Part shown: one piece after another, positions 26,923 to 36,804 of the stretch
How positions within the stretch are numbered: the stretch's first letter is position 1
Layout of the letters: each line of letters begins with the position of its first letter
Source of the DNA: Nocardioides sp. Root240
GTDB lineage: Bacteria; Actinomycetota; Actinomycetes; Propionibacteriales; Nocardioidaceae
Reading direction: 5' to 3'
Length of the DNA stretch: 64,000 bases
NCBI RefSeq assembly: GCF_001428825.1
Contig: NZ_LMIT01000009.1
Coordinates: forward strand, 171,475 to 235,474
Notes under the pieces: generated by a model
Told to the model about the DNA's origin: nothing
Databases searched by the model: none
Seen by the model: only the letters and a program-made list of their open reading frames with translations
Translations under genes and position numbers: made by a program

Positions 26923-28520
26923 CGGACGCTCTCGAGACGGCAGCTCCCGACCTGGGCGACCTCGCGACGCGAGGCACCCCGGTCGGTGACCGGCTCTCCG
27001 GCCTCGGCGACGCGGTCACCGCGGCGCGTGGCCGGGTGCCCGACGCGATCCTCGACGAGGTGGCCGCCGCGGCGGACCGCGCGACGGGCCGCCTGAAGCT
27101 CTCGGCGCGGCACACGGTCGTCGCGATCGCCGGCGCGACCGGCTCCGGCAAGTCGTCGACCTACAACGCGCTCACCGGTCTCGAGCTCTCCTCGGTCGGC
27201 ATCCGCCGGCCCACGACCTCCTGGGCCACTGCGGTGGTGTGGGGGAGCCAGGGCGCCGAGGAGCTGCTCGACTGGATCGGCATCCCGCCGCGCCACCAGA
27301 CCATGCGCGACTCGATGCTCGACAGCCGCCGCGAGGACAGCTCGTTCGACGGCGTCGTGCTGCTGGACCTGCCCGACCACGACTCGACCGAGGTCGCCCA
27401 CCACCTCGAGGTCGACCGCCTCGTCGCGGTCGCCGACCTGATGGTCTGGATCCTGGACCCGCAGAAGTACGCCGACGCCGCGGTCCACGACCGCTACTTC
27501 AAGCCGCTGGCGACCCACCAGGGCGTGATGCTGGTGGCCCTGAACCACATCGACACGGTCCCGGCCGAGCGTCGACAGGCGATGGTCGACGACGTCCGCC
27601 GGCTGCTGGCCGAGGACGGCCTGCCCGACGTACCCGTGCTGGCGATCTCGGCCAAGGAGGGCATCGGCATGGCCGAGCTCCGTGCCGAGATCCAGCGTCG
27701 GGTCAAGGACAAGCACAGCACGACCGCCCGCGTCGAGGCCGACATCGCCGCCGCTGCGGGCCGGCTCGAGGGTGCCGCGGGAAGCACGCCCGCTCGCGAG
27801 CTGCCGGCGCAGCGCTACGACGACCTCGAGGGCCGGGTGGCCGACGCCGCCGGCATCTCGGCCGTGGTCGACGGCATCGAGCGCACGCTGGGCTCCCGCG
27901 CCCGCAGCGCGGTCGCCTGGCCGCCGCTGCTGCTCGCCGGCCGGGCCGACCCGGAGGTCGCCGCGCTCGACGCCGCCCCCCAGGTCGCGCCCGTCGACCG
28001 GGCCACCGTCGACACCTCGGTGCGTGCCCTCGCCGACGAGGCGAGCGAGGGCGTCGGTGCCGGCTGGGCGCCGACGGTCCGCGCCGCCGCCACCGGCCGC
28101 CTGGCCGAGGTCGCCGACAAGCTCGACCGTGAGCTCGGCAAGGTCGACCTCGGCGGCCGGCTCCCGTTCTGGCTCAACCTGGTGCGCCTGCTGCACTGGC
28201 TGCTCCTGATCGCCCTCGTCGGCGGTCTCGGCTGGTGGGGCTACGCCGCCGTGCGCGGTACGACGGACGACCTCACCCAGGTCGCCGGCTTCCCGCTGCC
28301 GGCGGTGCTCGCCGTCGCCGGGCTGGTCCTCGGGCTGGTGCTCGCCGTCGTCGGCCGCTCCCTGGTCGGCGGCCTCGCGCGCACGCGCGCCGAGGAGGCC
28401 GACGAACGGCTGCGTGCGGTGGTCCACCAGGTCGTCGAGGCCGAGGTGACCCAGCCGGTGAGCAAGGAGCTCGCCGCGTACGCCGCCTTCCGCCGCGGCA
28501 TCGCCACGGCCCGCGCCTGA
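26919..28520 (+). CDS. Dynamin-like GTPase with two membrane segments, second of a pair
   Basis: A 533-residue GTPase: P-loop GATGSGKSS at 72-80, LLDLPDHDS as G3, ALNHID as G4 (NxxD-like). Two transmembrane segments lie near 425-445 and 460-480, so the G domain is cytoplasmic and membrane-tethered, as in one partner of the Streptomyces DynA/DynB pair. GTG start overlapping the previous stop by four bases (GTGA). The operon ends at a strong hairpin 16 bases on. Confidence 0.82.
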   Translation: MTDALETAAPDLGDLATRGTPVGDRLSGLGDAVTAARGRVPDAILDEVAAAADRATGRLKLSARHTVVAIAGATGSGKSSTYNALTGLELSSVGIRRPTTSWATAVVWGSQGAEELLDWIGIPPRHQTMRDSMLDSRREDSSFDGVVLLDLPDHDSTEVAHHLEVDRLVAVADLMVWILDPQKYADAAVHDRYFKPLATHQGVMLVALNHIDTVPAERRQAMVDDVRRLLAEDGLPDVPVLAISAKEGIGMAELRAEIQRRVKDKHSTTARVEADIAAAAGRLEGAAGSTPARELPAQRYDDLEGRVADAAGISAVVDGIERTLGSRARSAVAWPPLLLAGRADPEVAALDAAPQVAPVDRATVDTSVRALADEASEGVGAGWAPTVRAAATGRLAEVADKLDRELGKVDLGGRLPFWLNLVRLLHWLLLIALVGGLGWWGYAAVRGTTDDLTQVAGFPLPAVLAVAGLVLGLVLAVVGRSLVGGLARTRAEEADERLRAVVHQVVEAEVTQPVSKELAAYAAFRRGIATARA

Positions 28521-28536
28521 CCTCTCCCTGCTGCCT

Positions 28537-28558
28537 CCTGCGCCCCTCGGGGCGCAGG
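28537..28558. terminator. Hairpin terminator after the dynamin operon
   Basis: CCTGCGCCC / GGGCGCAGG, a perfect 9-bp stem with a CTCG loop, 16 bases after the stop codon. No T-tract, as is usual in GC-rich actinobacteria. Confidence 0.7.
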
Positions 28559-28702
28559 GGCGGCCACCGCGTCTCCACACCCGGGGATCCGCCTGTCCGC
28601 TGTCCCCAGGCCGGACCGCGCTCGTCGTGCTGCGTCGGCCCTGTCGCGTGCACTGGTCCTCGACCGGCCGCAGGGGCGACCGGCACGAGATGAGGAGGAC
28701 CG

Positions 28703-29119
28703 ATGGCCAACGAGACGATCGTGACGGTGCACGGCTGGATCGCGGGCGTGCCGATGGCCCGCGAGGTCAGTGGCGTGCCGGTGCTGAACTTCCGGGTCGG
28801 CTGCACCCCGAGCCACTTCAACCGCACCACGGGGGCCTGGGTCGACAGCGAGACCCAGTGGTACGGCGTGAGCGCCTGGCGCCGGCTGGCCGCCCACGGG
28901 GCTGAGTCGCTGCGGCAGGGCGACGCGGTGATCGTCCACGGCCGGCTCAACCACCGCACCTACGTCAACAAGGCCGGCGTCGAGGTGGTCGCGACCGAGA
29001 TCGAGGCGTTCAGCATCGGCCACGACCTCAACCGCGGCACGGCGAGCTTCGTCAAGGCCCCTGCCGCGAGCGGCTCGGCGGCCGACCCCGGCCACGGCGG
29101 TGCCGTGGCCGCTGCGTAA
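28703..29119 (+). CDS. ssb: Single-stranded DNA-binding protein, tail-less form
   Basis: A 138-residue OB-fold SSB (residues 1-115: ETIVTVHGWIAG, FRVGCTPSHFN, WYGVSAWRRLA, GDAVIVHGRL). It lacks the acidic DDxPF-like C-terminal tip that housekeeping SSB uses to recruit partners; it ends in GHGGAVAAA. This suggests an accessory SSB, such as the SsbB type of competence or chromosome segregation in actinobacteria. GAGGAGG ribosome site seven bases before the ATG. It is separated from the dynamin operon by a terminator. Confidence 0.88.
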   Translation: MANETIVTVHGWIAGVPMAREVSGVPVLNFRVGCTPSHFNRTTGAWVDSETQWYGVSAWRRLAAHGAESLRQGDAVIVHGRLNHRTYVNKAGVEVVATEIEAFSIGHDLNRGTASFVKAPAASGSAADPGHGGAVAAA

Positions 29120-29276
29120 CAAGCCCAGACCCACCGATGGCTACCTACTGCGCGGCCCCTGGCAGGCACGCTCGCGGCGTTGCGGCCGCTCGACGGTGCG
29201 CCCAGACCGCCGTCGCGTCCGCGCCTTGCGATCGCACCCGCCAGGAGCCGCTCGCAACGGCATCCACCGGTGGCTC

Positions 29277-29282
29277 TAGGCT
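29277..29282 (+). promoter_or_regulatory. -10 element of ettA, leaderless start
   Basis: TAGGCT six bases before the GTG start codon. Confidence 0.5.
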
Positions 29283-29288
29283 TGGGGG

Positions 29289-30971
<1,683 letters not shown>

Positions 30972-31031
30972 GCCGTCGGGGCGCTCGCTGCCCTGCGCAT
31001 GGCGGGCGCTCCTCGGCCCCGGGGCAGAGGC

Positions 31032-31514
31032 TCAGCGCAGCTCGCGCTCCGGGTGGTCCGCGATCAGCTGGTCGCACACCGCGTTCATCACGCGGTCCAG
31101 GGCCTGCAGGTCGCACGGGTCGACGAGGTCGATCAGCGACTGGCGGACCGTCTCGACGTGGCTGGGCGCCGCGGTACGGAGCGTCGCACTGCCCTTGTCA
31201 GTGAGCCGGCAGACCACGCCGCGGCCGTCCTCGGGGGAGCCGGTGCGCTCGACGAGCCCGGCGTTCTCCATCCGCTTCACCGTGTGCGTCACGCGGCTGC
31301 GGCTGTGGGCGAGCGAGGCCGCCAGCTGCGCCATCCGCATCCGGCCCTCGGCCTCGGAGAGCCGCACGAGGATCTCGTACTCGACGGCGGAGAGGCCGTG
31401 GTCGCGGCGGAGGTCCTCGTCGATCCGGTCCAGCAACAGCGTGGTGCCGAGCAGGAACGACCGCCAAGCGCGCTGCTGCTCCTGGTCGAGCCAGCGTGGC
31501 TCCGCGGTGCTCAT
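31032..31514 (-). CDS. MarR-family transcriptional regulator
   Basis: A 160-residue MarR protein: dimerisation helices at both ends and a winged helix at about 45-115 (LSAVEYEILVRLSEAEGRMRM, SRSRVTHTVKRMENAGLVER, wing with GRGVVCRLTDKG). It lies downstream of the thiolase in the same direction, 197 bp apart, and ends convergent with ettA. That upstream spacer must hold its promoter; I see no clear operator. Effector unknown. Confidence 0.87.
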   Translation of the reverse strand: MSTAEPRWLDQEQQRAWRSFLLGTTLLLDRIDEDLRRDHGLSAVEYEILVRLSEAEGRMRMAQLAASLAHSRSRVTHTVKRMENAGLVERTGSPEDGRGVVCRLTDKGSATLRTAAPSHVETVRQSLIDLVDPCDLQALDRVMNAVCDQLIADHPERELR

Positions 31515-31711
31515 CGCCTCAGTCTAGGACGTGTCCGGCGGCGTTCCGGTGACCCCTCACCGGAGGTCGTGGCGCATCAGGACGCGCGGGTGCCCGCTCA
31601 GCACGGAGGTGGTGGTGGAAGTCAGCGGCATCGAGAACGGCCGCGGGCCGCACGTCGATGCTCCTGCACCGAAACGTACGGCCCGCCGCCGACAGACAGA
31701 GTGCGCTCAGC

Positions 31712-32926
31712 TCAGCTGAGGCGCTCCAGGATCATCGCCATGCCCTGGCCGCCACCGACGCACATGGTGATCAGGCCGGTGGACTTGTCGTGCCACTGCA
31801 GCGAGTTGATCAGCGTGTTCTGCAGGCGCGCGCCGGTCATGCCGAAGGGGTGACCGACGGCGATCGCGCCGCCGTTGACGTTGAGCTTCTCGATCGGGAT
31901 GCCGAGGTCCTCGGCGGAGGGCAGCACCTGCGCGGCGAAGGCCTCGTTGATCTCGGCGAGGTCGATGTCGTCGATGGTCATGTTGGCGTACTTGAGCGCG
32001 TTGCGGGTCGCCTCGACCGGGCCGAGGCCCATGATCTCGGGGGAGAGGCCGGAGACGCCGGTCGACACGATGCGGGCGAGCGGGGTCAGGCCCAGCTCGG
32101 CGGCCTTGGTGTCGGACATGATGACGACCGCGGCGGCGCCGTCGTTGAGGGCGCAGCAGTTGCCCGCGGTGACGACACCGTCGGGGCGGAAGACCGGCTG
32201 CAGCTGCGAGAGGGCCTCGTAGGTGACGCCCGCGCGCGGGCCGTCGTCCTTCGAGACGACCGTGCCGTCGGCGAGGGTCACCGGGGTGATCTCGCGCTCC
32301 CAGAAGCCGTCGTTGATGGCCTTCTCGGCGAGGTTCTGCGAGCGGGCGCCGAAGGCGTCGAGGTCCTCGCGCTTGAGGCCGCGGATGCTCGCGACGTTCT
32401 CAGCGGTCTGGCCCATCGCGATGTAGATGTCCGGCAGCAGGCCGTCCTCGCGCGGGTCGTGCCAGACCTGGCCGCCCTCGGCGTACTTCTCGGTGCGCTG
32501 CTGGGCGTCGGCGAAGAGCGGGTTCTTGGTGTTCGGGATGTGGTCGGACGTGCCGAACTGGAAGCGCGACACCGTCTCGACGCCGGCGGAGATGAACACG
32601 TCGCCCTCGCCCGCCTTGATCGCGTGGAAGGCCATCCGCGAGGTCTGCACCGACGAGGAGCAGTAGCGGGTGATCGTGGCGCCGGGGATCTCGGTGCCCA
32701 TCAGCGTCGTGACGATGCGGGCCATGTTGTTGCCGGCCTCGCCGCCGGGCAGGCCGACACCGAGGTAGAAGTCGTCGACGTCCTTCGGGTCCAGGGCGGG
32801 GACCTTGTCGAGGGCGGCCTGCGCGATGAACGCGGTGAGGTCGTCGGGGCGGAAGTCCTTCAGCGACCCCTTGTTGGCGCGCCCGATCGGCGTACGGGCA
32901 GCGGAAACGATGACGGCCTCAGGCAT
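31712..32926 (-). CDS. Acetyl-CoA C-acyltransferase (thiolase, FadA3-like)
   Basis: A 404-residue type I thiolase of fatty-acid beta-oxidation. Catalytic Cys in RYCSSSVQT (near 91), NEAFAAQ, His in GGAIAVGHPFG and the second Cys in MCVGGGQGM are all present. It closely resembles mycobacterial FadA3 as I remember it (VIVSAARTPIGR, RYCSSS). GAGGAG six bases before the ATG. Divergent from a double-hotdog thioesterase, with a KstR-like palindrome in the shared spacer. Confidence 0.9.
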   Translation of the reverse strand: MPEAVIVSAARTPIGRANKGSLKDFRPDDLTAFIAQAALDKVPALDPKDVDDFYLGVGLPGGEAGNNMARIVTTLMGTEIPGATITRYCSSSVQTSRMAFHAIKAGEGDVFISAGVETVSRFQFGTSDHIPNTKNPLFADAQQRTEKYAEGGQVWHDPREDGLLPDIYIAMGQTAENVASIRGLKREDLDAFGARSQNLAEKAINDGFWEREITPVTLADGTVVSKDDGPRAGVTYEALSQLQPVFRPDGVVTAGNCCALNDGAAAVVIMSDTKAAELGLTPLARIVSTGVSGLSPEIMGLGPVEATRNALKYANMTIDDIDLAEINEAFAAQVLPSAEDLGIPIEKLNVNGGAIAVGHPFGMTGARLQNTLINSLQWHDKSTGLITMCVGGGQGMAMILERLS

Positions 32927-32981
32927 GGGCACTCCTCGGTGAGCGGGGTTTCGGAACCAGCACAGACTAGTAGGCAAGGAG

Positions 32982-32995
32982 TGGAACAGGTTGCA
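32982..32995. promoter_or_regulatory. KstR-like motif in the thiolase / thioesterase spacer
   Basis: TGGAACAGGTTGCA fits the KstR pattern TNNAACNNGTTNNA, though only six of seven pairs are symmetrical. It lies where the -35 of a thiolase promoter with -10 TAGTCT (32964-32969, minus strand) would be. Confidence 0.4.
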
Positions 32996-33068
32996 GTGGT
33001 GGCGGACGCCACAGTCCCGCTCCTCAGGACGTGGTCGGTGGACCGCCGCGGGCCCGGGGCGTGGAACC

Positions 33069-33959
33069 ATGCTCGTCGTGCGGCACCGTTATGAATGCCC
33101 CCTGCGCTGGGCCGACGTCGACATGCTCGGTCACGTCAACAACGTCCGGTACGTCGACTACCTCCAGGAGGCGCGCAGCGCCCTGCTGCGGGCCTGCCTG
33201 AACGCGGCCGGTGTCGAGCGGCCCGAGGGCGGCTACGTCGTGGTGCGCCACCAGGTCACCTTCCTGGCGCCGCTGCTCTTCCGCAGCACCGCGGTGTCGA
33301 TCGAGTCGTGGGTGACCGAGATCCGCGCCGGAAGCTTCACGCTCGACCACGAGATCTTCCACGACACCGAGGACGGCGGGCGGGTGGTCTACGTCCGCGC
33401 CCGGACCGTGCTGGCGCCGTTCATGATCGAGACGGGTGCGCCGCGCCGGATCAGCGACGCCGAGCGCACGGCCCTGGCACCGTACGCCGAGCTGGGGGAG
33501 CGCTGCCGCCCGGTGCAGGTCGACGTCCCGCGCGACGACCCGGCCGCGCACTTCCCGGTGCACGTGCGCTTCTCCGACCTCGACATCTACCGCCACGTCA
33601 ACAACGTCATGTACTTCGAGTACTTCCAGGAGTCGCGGATCGCGGTCTTCGGCCGGTTGCGCGAGGCGCTGCGGGAGTTCCCGCGCATCAACGTCGTCGT
33701 CGCGCAGACCGACATGGAGTACGTCGCCCCGATCACCCTGCGCGCGACGCCGTACGACAGCTGGTCGGTCGTCACCCGCATGGGCAACAAGTCGATGGTC
33801 ATCGACGCCGAGATCGTCGACGGCGAGCAGGTCCTGGCCCGCTCGCGCAACGTGCTGGTGTTCTTCGACGCGGCGACCCAGACGTCGGTCACGCCGCCTC
33901 CGGGCTATCGCGAGGCGATCATCGCGGCGCTCGGTGGATCGCTGGCGGAATCGGCCTGA
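33069..33959 (+). CDS. Double-hotdog acyl-CoA thioesterase
   Basis: A 296-residue protein made of two 4HBT-type hotdog domains. Each begins with the same active-site pattern, DVDMLGHVNN near 17-26 and DLDIYRHVNN in the second half, with the catalytic Asp and HVNN helix. Such proteins hydrolyse acyl-CoA or acyl-ACP. The ATG is chosen as the first before the domain; no good ribosome site is visible. It shares its control region with the thiolase gene. Confidence 0.82.
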   Translation: MLVVRHRYECPLRWADVDMLGHVNNVRYVDYLQEARSALLRACLNAAGVERPEGGYVVVRHQVTFLAPLLFRSTAVSIESWVTEIRAGSFTLDHEIFHDTEDGGRVVYVRARTVLAPFMIETGAPRRISDAERTALAPYAELGERCRPVQVDVPRDDPAAHFPVHVRFSDLDIYRHVNNVMYFEYFQESRIAVFGRLREALREFPRINVVVAQTDMEYVAPITLRATPYDSWSVVTRMGNKSMVIDAEIVDGEQVLARSRNVLVFFDAATQTSVTPPPGYREAIIAALGGSLAESA

Positions 33960-33983
33960 CCCCGGACCGAATCCTGGACCGAG

Positions 33984-34757
33984 TCACAGTCCGGTGAAGT
34001 CGGGGGCGCGGCCCTCGGCGAAGGCGCTGAGCGCCTCCAGGTTGGCGGGCCCGCCCATCAGCTCGGCGAAGGCAGCGTTCTCGCGGTCGCGCGCCTCGCG
34101 GATCGCGGTGCGGTGCGGCTCGGTCATGGTCCGCTTCACCGCCACCAGCGACGAGATCGGGCGCTGCGCCAGCAGGGTGGCGTGCTCGCGTGCGGTGGCG
34201 AGCAGCTCCTCGGGCGCGCACACCCGCCAGACCAGGCCCATCTCCCGGGCCTGCTCGGCCGAGATCCACTCGGCCGACAGCAGCGCCCACGCGGCGTTCT
34301 GCCGGCCCACCAACGCCGGGAAGAGGTACGACGACGCCGCCTCGGGTGCGACGCCGAGCGACGTGAACGGGCACTTCAGCTTCGCCGCTGTCGACATGAA
34401 CCCCAGGTCGGCGAAGCCGAGGATCGTGGCGCCGATGCCCAGCCCCAGCCCGTTGACCGCGACGACGAGCGGCTTGGGGAAGTCGACCAGTGCGTCGATC
34501 AGGCCGATGAAGCCGTGCTTGCCCCGCTCGAAGCTCGGGTCGGTGGCCATCCGGTGCATCTCGAGCAGGTCGGTCCCGGCGCTGAACGCGCGCCCCGAGC
34601 CGGTCAGCAGCACGACGGCGACCGACGGGTCGGCGGCGGCGTCGAGGAGGGCGTCCGCGGTGGCGTCGTACAGGGCCTCGTTGAAGGCGTTGAGGGCGTC
34701 GGGACGGTCCAGGACCAGGGTGCGGACCCGGGCCTCGTCGGACACGGTGAGGGTCAT
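33984..34757 (-). CDS. Enoyl-CoA hydratase/isomerase family protein
   Basis: A 257-residue crotonase-fold enzyme: oxyanion-hole segment FSAGTDLLEM near 58-67, GLGLGIGATILGFADLGF, and LGVAPEAASSYLFPALVG carrying a Glu in the isomerase position. It acts on acyl-CoA, either hydrating or shifting a double bond. The promoter is very compact: TACTCT six bases before the ATG (leaderless) with a perfect KstR-type palindrome overlapping it, which suggests a role in sterol or related lipid breakdown. Confidence 0.88.
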   Translation of the reverse strand: MTLTVSDEARVRTLVLDRPDALNAFNEALYDATADALLDAAADPSVAVVLLTGSGRAFSAGTDLLEMHRMATDPSFERGKHGFIGLIDALVDFPKPLVVAVNGLGLGIGATILGFADLGFMSTAAKLKCPFTSLGVAPEAASSYLFPALVGRQNAAWALLSAEWISAEQAREMGLVWRVCAPEELLATAREHATLLAQRPISSLVAVKRTMTEPHRTAIREARDRENAAFAELMGGPANLEALSAFAEGRAPDFTGL

Positions 34758-34763
34758 GCACCC

Positions 34764-34769
34764 AGAGTA
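34764..34769 (-). promoter_or_regulatory. -10 element of the enoyl-CoA hydratase gene
   Basis: TACTCT on the minus strand, six bases before the ATG; its TAC is the end of the KstR-like palindrome. Confidence 0.5.
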
Positions 34770-34782
34770 GAACGTGTTCTAC
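34767..34782. promoter_or_regulatory. KstR-type operator
   Basis: GTAGAAC-GT-GTTCTAC, a perfect 7-2-7 inverted repeat, fits the TNNAACNNGTTNNA motif of the cholesterol-regulon repressor KstR including its frequent TAGAAC half-site. It overlaps the -10 element of the hydratase gene. Confidence 0.7.
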
Positions 34783-34788
34783 AAATGG

Positions 34789-35352
34789 TCACTCGGTCGC
34801 GCCGACGGGACCCGCCGCAGCCGGCTCGGCGAGCTTCGACCGCAGCCGGCGCAGGGCACGGTGCCGGGCCACCCGGACCGCGACCGCCGTCATGCCGAGC
34901 ACCTGCGCGGTCGCCTGGACGTCGAGGTCGAGCACCTCGAGGCAGGCGATCACGTCGCGCTCGCGCGGTGGCAGCACGGCCAGGGCCTGCTGGACCCACT
35001 CGTCCGCGATCAGCTCCCACTCCGGGCCGGGGACCGAGCGGGGGAGCTCGGCGCCGAGCAGGTCGTCGCCCTTGGCGCGGGTGGTCGAGCGCCGCCAGGC
35101 GTTGGCGCCGTGGTTGCGGGCGATGCCGAAGATCCACCCGCCGAAATCGGCCGTGTCGCCGTGGAAGTCGGCGATCCGCTCGGCCGCGACCAGCCAGGCC
35201 GCGGCGGCCAGGTCCTCGGGGGACTCGGTGCCGGCGGGCGCCCGCGCCTCGAGCCAGAGCACGAGTCGGCCGGCGTGGGCGCGGTACAGCTCGCGCCACG
35301 CCTGTGGCTCACCGCGCTTGGCGGCGGCGACCCGATCGTCGTCGTCGCGCAC
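34789..35352 (-). CDS. ECF sigma factor (second module)
   Basis: A 187-residue sigma-70 family ECF protein. Region 2 spans about 15-80 (AWRELYRAHAGRL, WIFGIARNHGAN) and region 4 about 120-172 (LPPRERDVIACLEVL, VLGMTAVAVRVARHRALRRL). It is strongly paralogous to the sigma factor at 36265-36804 along its whole length. GTG start. It lies 113 bases after a membrane-protein gene that is itself a paralogue of the one preceding the first sigma gene. The shared promoter motif of the two modules is absent directly before it, so it probably depends on the promoter of the membrane-protein gene. Confidence 0.87.
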   Translation of the reverse strand: MRDDDDRVAAAKRGEPQAWRELYRAHAGRLVLWLEARAPAGTESPEDLAAAAWLVAAERIADFHGDTADFGGWIFGIARNHGANAWRRSTTRAKGDDLLGAELPRSVPGPEWELIADEWVQQALAVLPPRERDVIACLEVLDLDVQATAQVLGMTAVAVRVARHRALRRLRSKLAEPAAAGPVGATE

Positions 35353-35465
35353 TGACGTCTTCCACCCCTACTCGCCTGCCGACGGCGCCCTGCGTCTGTG
35401 CGGACCTCCGGCGACCATTGTCACCTCAGAACGGTCCGAAAGGGGTGAGATCCGGACGGATTTCT

Positions 35466-36170
35466 TTACCTTCTGTGTCCGCGACCCTGGCCACGGTCGC
35501 CGGCGGAGCCGCTGCCCTGGCCGTGGCCGCTGTTGCCACGGTCGTCGGTCGAGGGCAGGAGCGCGGCGGAGCCGTTGCGGTCGCCCGACGGGTCGACCTT
35601 GGCCTCCGGGCCCTCGCCCTCGGGACCACCCTGCTGGCTGTCGTCGTCGGGGCCGGGGCGCCGCTGGTCGTTGCCGGGCGCGTCGTCGTCGCGGGTGCCG
35701 CCCTGGTCGTCGTCGTGGCCGAGCTTGTGACCCTTGTCGTCGCCCTTGTGCTTGCCCGGGCGGTCGTCCTGCCGTCCGTGGCGCGGGGCGTCGCCCGCAC
35801 GGTCGGAACGGGAAGTGGACTTGCCCGGCAGCCCCGGGGACAGGGGGCTGCCGGGCGAGGTGGAAACGTCGGGTTGTGGGGTTCCGACGTTTCCGGGGCT
35901 CGGCGGTCCGGAGGGCTCCACCTGGGTCGGGCTGTCGGTGGGGGACAGTGGGGTGTCCCTCCCGATCGGAGCGCCCGCCGCCCAGGTCGCCGTCGCGATC
36001 ACGCCTACGGAGGCGGTCGCGACGATCATGCGGAGTCCAGCCGACCGAGCCGTCGAGGGGGCGGCCGCACGCGAGCTCGCACCGAGCTCGGTGAGGACGC
36101 CGAGGAACACCGGATCGGGCTCGAGCGTCGGCGCGGCGACGCGGAGCCGTTCGGTCCGGTGGTTCGACAT
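35466..36170 (-). CDS. Single-span membrane protein, putative anti-sigma factor (second module)
   Basis: A 234-residue protein: about 45 cytoplasmic residues (LEPDPVFLGVLTEL), one transmembrane segment near 46-68 ending in WAAGA, then a long low-complexity outside tail rich in Pro, Ser, Asp, Gly and Arg. The N-terminal 70 residues align with the product of 36801-37457 (DPDPVLLAQLTQL and WAAGA); the tails do not. It sits between two paralogous ECF sigma genes, so an anti-sigma role is likely but no zinc motif is visible. It has its own promoter, which overlaps the stop of the preceding sigma gene. Confidence 0.7.
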   Translation of the reverse strand: MSNHRTERLRVAAPTLEPDPVFLGVLTELGASSRAAAPSTARSAGLRMIVATASVGVIATATWAAGAPIGRDTPLSPTDSPTQVEPSGPPSPGNVGTPQPDVSTSPGSPLSPGLPGKSTSRSDRAGDAPRHGRQDDRPGKHKGDDKGHKLGHDDDQGGTRDDDAPGNDQRRPGPDDDSQQGGPEGEGPEAKVDPSGDRNGSAALLPSTDDRGNSGHGQGSGSAGDRGQGRGHRR

Positions 36171-36203
36171 GTCTCGTCTCTGTCTGATCGGTGGTGCTGA
36201 CGT

Positions 36204-36228
36204 CAGTCCCCACCCCAGAAGGGGACTG
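36204..36228. other. 8-bp hairpin in the 5' leader of the membrane-protein gene
   Basis: CAGTCCCC at 36204-36211 pairs perfectly with GGGGACTG at 36221-36228. It lies between the module promoter and the start codon at 36170, so it could be a terminator for the upstream sigma gene or a leader structure. Confidence 0.5.
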
Positions 36229-36238
36229 CCTTCACGGG

Positions 36239-36271
36239 GTACATGTAGCCAGCGGACCGGGGTGTTACATC
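36239..36271 (-). promoter_or_regulatory. ECF-type promoter, module 2
   Basis: On the minus strand: GATGTAAC, 18 bases, CATGTAC. The same two blocks at the same spacing precede the first module. The -35 block contains the TAA stop of the upstream sigma gene. Confidence 0.6.
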
Positions 36272-36804
36272 CGCTCGGAAATCTTTTCGCGCTCCATTTC
36301 CTGGCGCAGTCGCTTGAGCGCCCGGTGGTGCGCCACGCGCACGGCGACCGCGCTGATCCCCAGTGCGGACGCGGTCGTCGGCACGTCCATGTCCAGCACC
36401 TCACGGCAGGTGACGACGTCCCGCTCGCGCTCGGGAAGGGTGCGGAGCAGGCGCCGGGCCCAGTCGTCGGCGCCGGTCTCGTGCTCGGGGCCGGGCGCGG
36501 TGCGCTCGTCGTCGCCGAGCGAGATGCGGTCGCGTCGTGCGGCTCGGCGCTGCGCGTTCGACGACAGGTTGCGTGCGATGCCGAACAGCCAGCCGGCGAA
36601 CTCGTCGCTCGTCCCGGTGAACCCGGCGACCTTCTCGGCGGCCACCAGCCAGGCGCCGGACGCGATGTCCTCGGGGCCCTCGTCGCCACAGGGGCGACCG
36701 CGCAGCCAGACGACAAGCCGGGAGGCGTGGGCCCGGTAGAGCTCACGCCATGCATCGGGGTCGCCCCGCTTGGCCGCGGCGACGACGTCATCGTCCGTCG
36801 TCAC
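36265..36804 (-). CDS. ECF sigma factor (first module)
   Basis: A 179-residue ECF sigma factor with region 2 (AWRELYRAHASRL, WLFGIARNLSSNAQ) and region 4 (LPERERDVVTCREVL, ALGISAVAVRVAHHRALKRL). Its ATG overlaps the stop of the upstream membrane-protein gene by four bases, a classic coupling of sigma and anti-sigma. It has a close paralogue at 34789-35352. The promoter motif before both modules suggests that these factors transcribe their own genes, as ECF factors often do. Confidence 0.88.
   Translation of the reverse strand: MTTDDDVVAAAKRGDPDAWRELYRAHASRLVVWLRGRPCGDEGPEDIASGAWLVAAEKVAGFTGTSDEFAGWLFGIARNLSSNAQRRAARRDRISLGDDERTAPGPEHETGADDWARRLLRTLPERERDVVTCREVLDMDVPTTASALGISAVAVRVAHHRALKRLRQEMEREKISERM

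Noticed and set aside
28521..28702. tRNA or other RNA gene in the spacers around ssb
   Set aside because: No cloverleaf or T-loop motif; the only structure is the dynamin operon terminator.
29120..29288. GAGCC ... GGCTC pairing before ettA as a regulatory stem
   Set aside because: Five base pairs around a 22-base loop is within chance for this composition.
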